Position numbers and translations under genes: made by a program. Of a stretch of DNA of 64,000 nt, positions 62,820 to 64,000 are shown one piece after another (the first letter of the stretch is position 1; each line of letters begins with the position of its first letter). The stretch is from Promethearchaeota archaeon. Its GTDB lineage: Archaea > Asgardarchaeota > Lokiarchaeia > Sigyniarchaeales > SOKP01. Location of the stretch: the NCBI GenBank assembly GCA_030606485.1, contig JAUWGH010000003.1, positions 62,001 to 126,000 on the forward strand. The letters are read 5' to 3'. The notes under the pieces were generated by a model that saw only the letters and a program-made list of their open reading frames with translations, was not told the origin of the DNA and did no database searches.

Positions 62820-63455
62820 ATGGTAAAAAAAGATCGTCCTAAATTTCCAGATTCCTATATAGGGAAACAAGCAAAAGAGTATGACACATCTAATTGGATG
62901 GAGAGAAATCAAAAAAACACTACGGCTAGATGTGTAGAGCTTTTATTTGATTCTAACTTAGGTCCGTTCCCAGAATTTGATAATAGTGAATTGTTGGTAT
63001 TAGATTTAGGATGTGGAACTGGGTTTTCAACAGAGATTCTACTTGAAGAACGATTTAATGTTATTAGTATTGATATTCTATCGGATATGATATATTTATT
63101 TCGTGAAAAAAATATTGATACTTTTAACTTGGTCTTGGCTGATATTCGTAATTTACCGATAAGAGAAAATAAAATTGATCATATTATTTCTGTCTCTTCT
63201 TTTAACTTTATTTATGAAGATATTTTAGATAATAATGAAAAAAATAAGATTTTACAGCAAACTGTTGAAATTTTTAAAGAAGTTTTAAATAATAATGGGA
63301 GAGTAATTTTAGAATTTTATCCCGAAACAGAAGTTGATACTAAATTACTTATGAGATATTTCAAATCAGCAGGTTTTAATGGCTTTTTAGTTCAAGACAA
63401 TCCAGGTTTACGTAAAGAACAGAATTTTTTAATTTTAAAGAAAGAGGAAAATTAA
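62820..63455 (+). CDS. Bud23-like class I methyltransferase
   Basis: The 211-residue protein has SAM motif I VLDLGCGTGFS near residue 62, acidic motif II (ISIDILSDMI), and motif IV region ISVSSFNFIY. The C-terminal layout, RVILEFYPETE then FKSAGFNGFLVQDNPG and a basic-hydrophobic end, parallels eukaryotic Bud23 (WBSCR22), which methylates N7 of a guanine in small-subunit rRNA. Archaeal homologues exist. No Trm112 partner gene is in the window. Assignment to Bud23 rather than another SAM enzyme is by these C-terminal features. Confidence 0.7.
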   Translation: MVKKDRPKFPDSYIGKQAKEYDTSNWMERNQKNTTARCVELLFDSNLGPFPEFDNSELLVLDLGCGTGFSTEILLEERFNVISIDILSDMIYLFREKNIDTFNLVLADIRNLPIRENKIDHIISVSSFNFIYEDILDNNEKNKILQQTVEIFKEVLNNNGRVILEFYPETEVDTKLLMRYFKSAGFNGFLVQDNPGLRKEQNFLILKKEEN

Positions 63456-63481
63456 TTAAAAATAAATGGAGTAAGAATCTT

Positions 63482-64000
63482 TTGGGAACATGTAAATTTT
63501 GTGGAAAAACGGGTACGCTGATATCAGAGGTATTACAAATATGCAGAGATTGTATTTTAAATAAAGATAGAAAAAAAGTAGAAGAGCATGTATTACATAT
63601 ACATAAACAAATTAGAAGAACAGAGGGCTTACCTGAAATAGCTCCAAATATTGATGATTCTAAAAAAAGATTTTCTTGTAATTTATGCATAAATGAATGT
63701 TCATTAGAGGAAGGGGATATTAGTTATTGTGGTTTGAGAATGATTAATATAGATAAATCTAAAGAGATTCCTATGCCTTCAAGAGCCTTATCATATATGC
63801 ATGGGTATTTAGATATGAATCCAACCAATTGTTGTAATGCATGGTTTTGTCCTGCGGGAACGGCTTATGGCTATCCGAAATATTCAAATTTTCCTGGTCC
63901 AGAGATTGGAACATATAGTTATGCTGCGTTTATGTATGGATGCTCTTTCGATTGCTTATTTTGTCAAAATGCGTCTCATAAACACTTTTCTAAAGACAAC
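63482..64000 (+). CDS. Radical SAM (PflA/COG1180-like) protein, 3' end cut by window edge
   Basis: The visible 173 codons run open to the window edge. A TTG at 63482 is preceded by GGAG with 10-base spacing, which marks the start. The protein begins with a CKFCGK zinc-like pair, then CNLCINECSLEEGDISYCGLR (a zinc-binding N-terminal motif of pyruvate-formate-lyase-activase-like proteins), CCNAWFCPAG, and finally CSFDCLFCQN, the CxxxCxxC radical SAM cluster. The enzyme would generate a 5'-deoxyadenosyl radical; the target is not known. Start is 26 bases after the methyltransferase stop, so co-transcription is likely. Confidence 0.8.
   Translation, partial: MGTCKFCGKTGTLISEVLQICRDCILNKDRKKVEEHVLHIHKQIRRTEGLPEIAPNIDDSKKRFSCNLCINECSLEEGDISYCGLRMINIDKSKEIPMPSRALSYMHGYLDMNPTNCCNAWFCPAGTAYGYPKYSNFPGPEIGTYSYAAFMYGCSFDCLFCQNASHKHFSKDN

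Noticed and set aside
63376-63690. Minus-strand 104-codon frame
   Set aside because: Antisense to the radical SAM reading frame with its CxxC motifs and Shine-Dalgarno-led start.
1-64000. CRISPR arrays, insertion sequences, integrases, prophage genes, attachment sites
   Set aside because: No regularly spaced repeats, transposase motifs, tRNA-flanked duplications or phage structural genes were seen.

Overview
The window reads as chromosomal sequence of an AT-rich archaeon, most likely an Asgard archaeon of the Lokiarchaeia type. Grounds are the combination of archaeal enzymes (F420-dependent methylene-H4MPT dehydrogenase, four-subunit-type 2-oxoacid:ferredoxin oxidoreductase, ADP-forming acyl-CoA synthetase) with eukaryote-like parts: three Ras/Rab-like small GTPases, two longin-like proteins, a HEAT-repeat protein, C2H2 and RING-like zinc fingers, and a caspase-fold protein. 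There is no rRNA, tRNA, insertion sequence, integrase or CRISPR array that I can see. Placement below Asgard is inference.

Layout. 0-7.4 kb: a truncated membrane protein, glycerate kinase, a gene-free stretch with a candidate structured RNA, then a divergent pair of a longin-like protein and a GTPase with a coiled-coil tail, a cysteine-rich ferredoxin, an MgtC-type membrane protein and a small gene ending in a strong hairpin/T-tract. 7.7-18.5 kb: sugar and redox metabolism, with an LsrF-like aldolase, SDR and MDR dehydrogenases, a HEPN/MNT toxin-antitoxin pair, rhamnulokinase divergent from a class II aldolase, a putative glycoside hydrolase and a cytosolic reductive-dehalogenase-like protein. 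18.6-26.6 kb: a Rab-like GTPase, a sensor kinase with seven PAS domains, a membrane protein plus secreted EEP phosphatase pair, and an orphan adenine DNA methyltransferase.

26.6-32 kb: an energy module. ADP-forming acyl-CoA synthetase alpha is divergent from a 2-oxoacid:ferredoxin oxidoreductase operon (gamma-delta fusion, alpha, beta). The beta subunit is circularly permuted: the usual C-terminal half comes first. 32-36 kb: HEAT protein, GTPase, winged-helix regulator, and two tail-to-tail PIG-L deacetylase paralogues. 36-45.4 kb: a minus-strand block in which glutamine synthetase sits with the glutamine users CarAB, GuaA and PyrG.

45.9-52.5 kb: an NfnA-like flavoprotein followed by an unusual fusion of ferredoxin, FrhB and NfnB modules, then a second longin-like protein, a zinc finger, and Mtd. 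With Mtd this suggests electron exchange among ferredoxin, F420H2 and NAD(P)H in a Wood-Ljungdahl type metabolism. 52.6-62.2 kb: surface and polysaccharide functions, with a heparinase-like lyase carrying extra membrane helices, a GH172/DUF2961 protein, and a 1063-residue caspase-like protein with an inserted CUB-like domain, calcium-binding repeats, a membrane helix and a zinc ribbon. 62.3-64 kb: a PEBP protein, a Bud23-like methyltransferase and the start of a radical SAM enzyme.

The organism the genes describe is an anaerobe that oxidises sugars and polysaccharide products to 2-oxoacids, conserves energy through ferredoxin and acyl-CoA, and has an elaborate GTPase-based and surface-protein repertoire. 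The most noteworthy items are the permuted PorB, the Fd-FrhB-NfnB fusion and the caspase-CUB protein.
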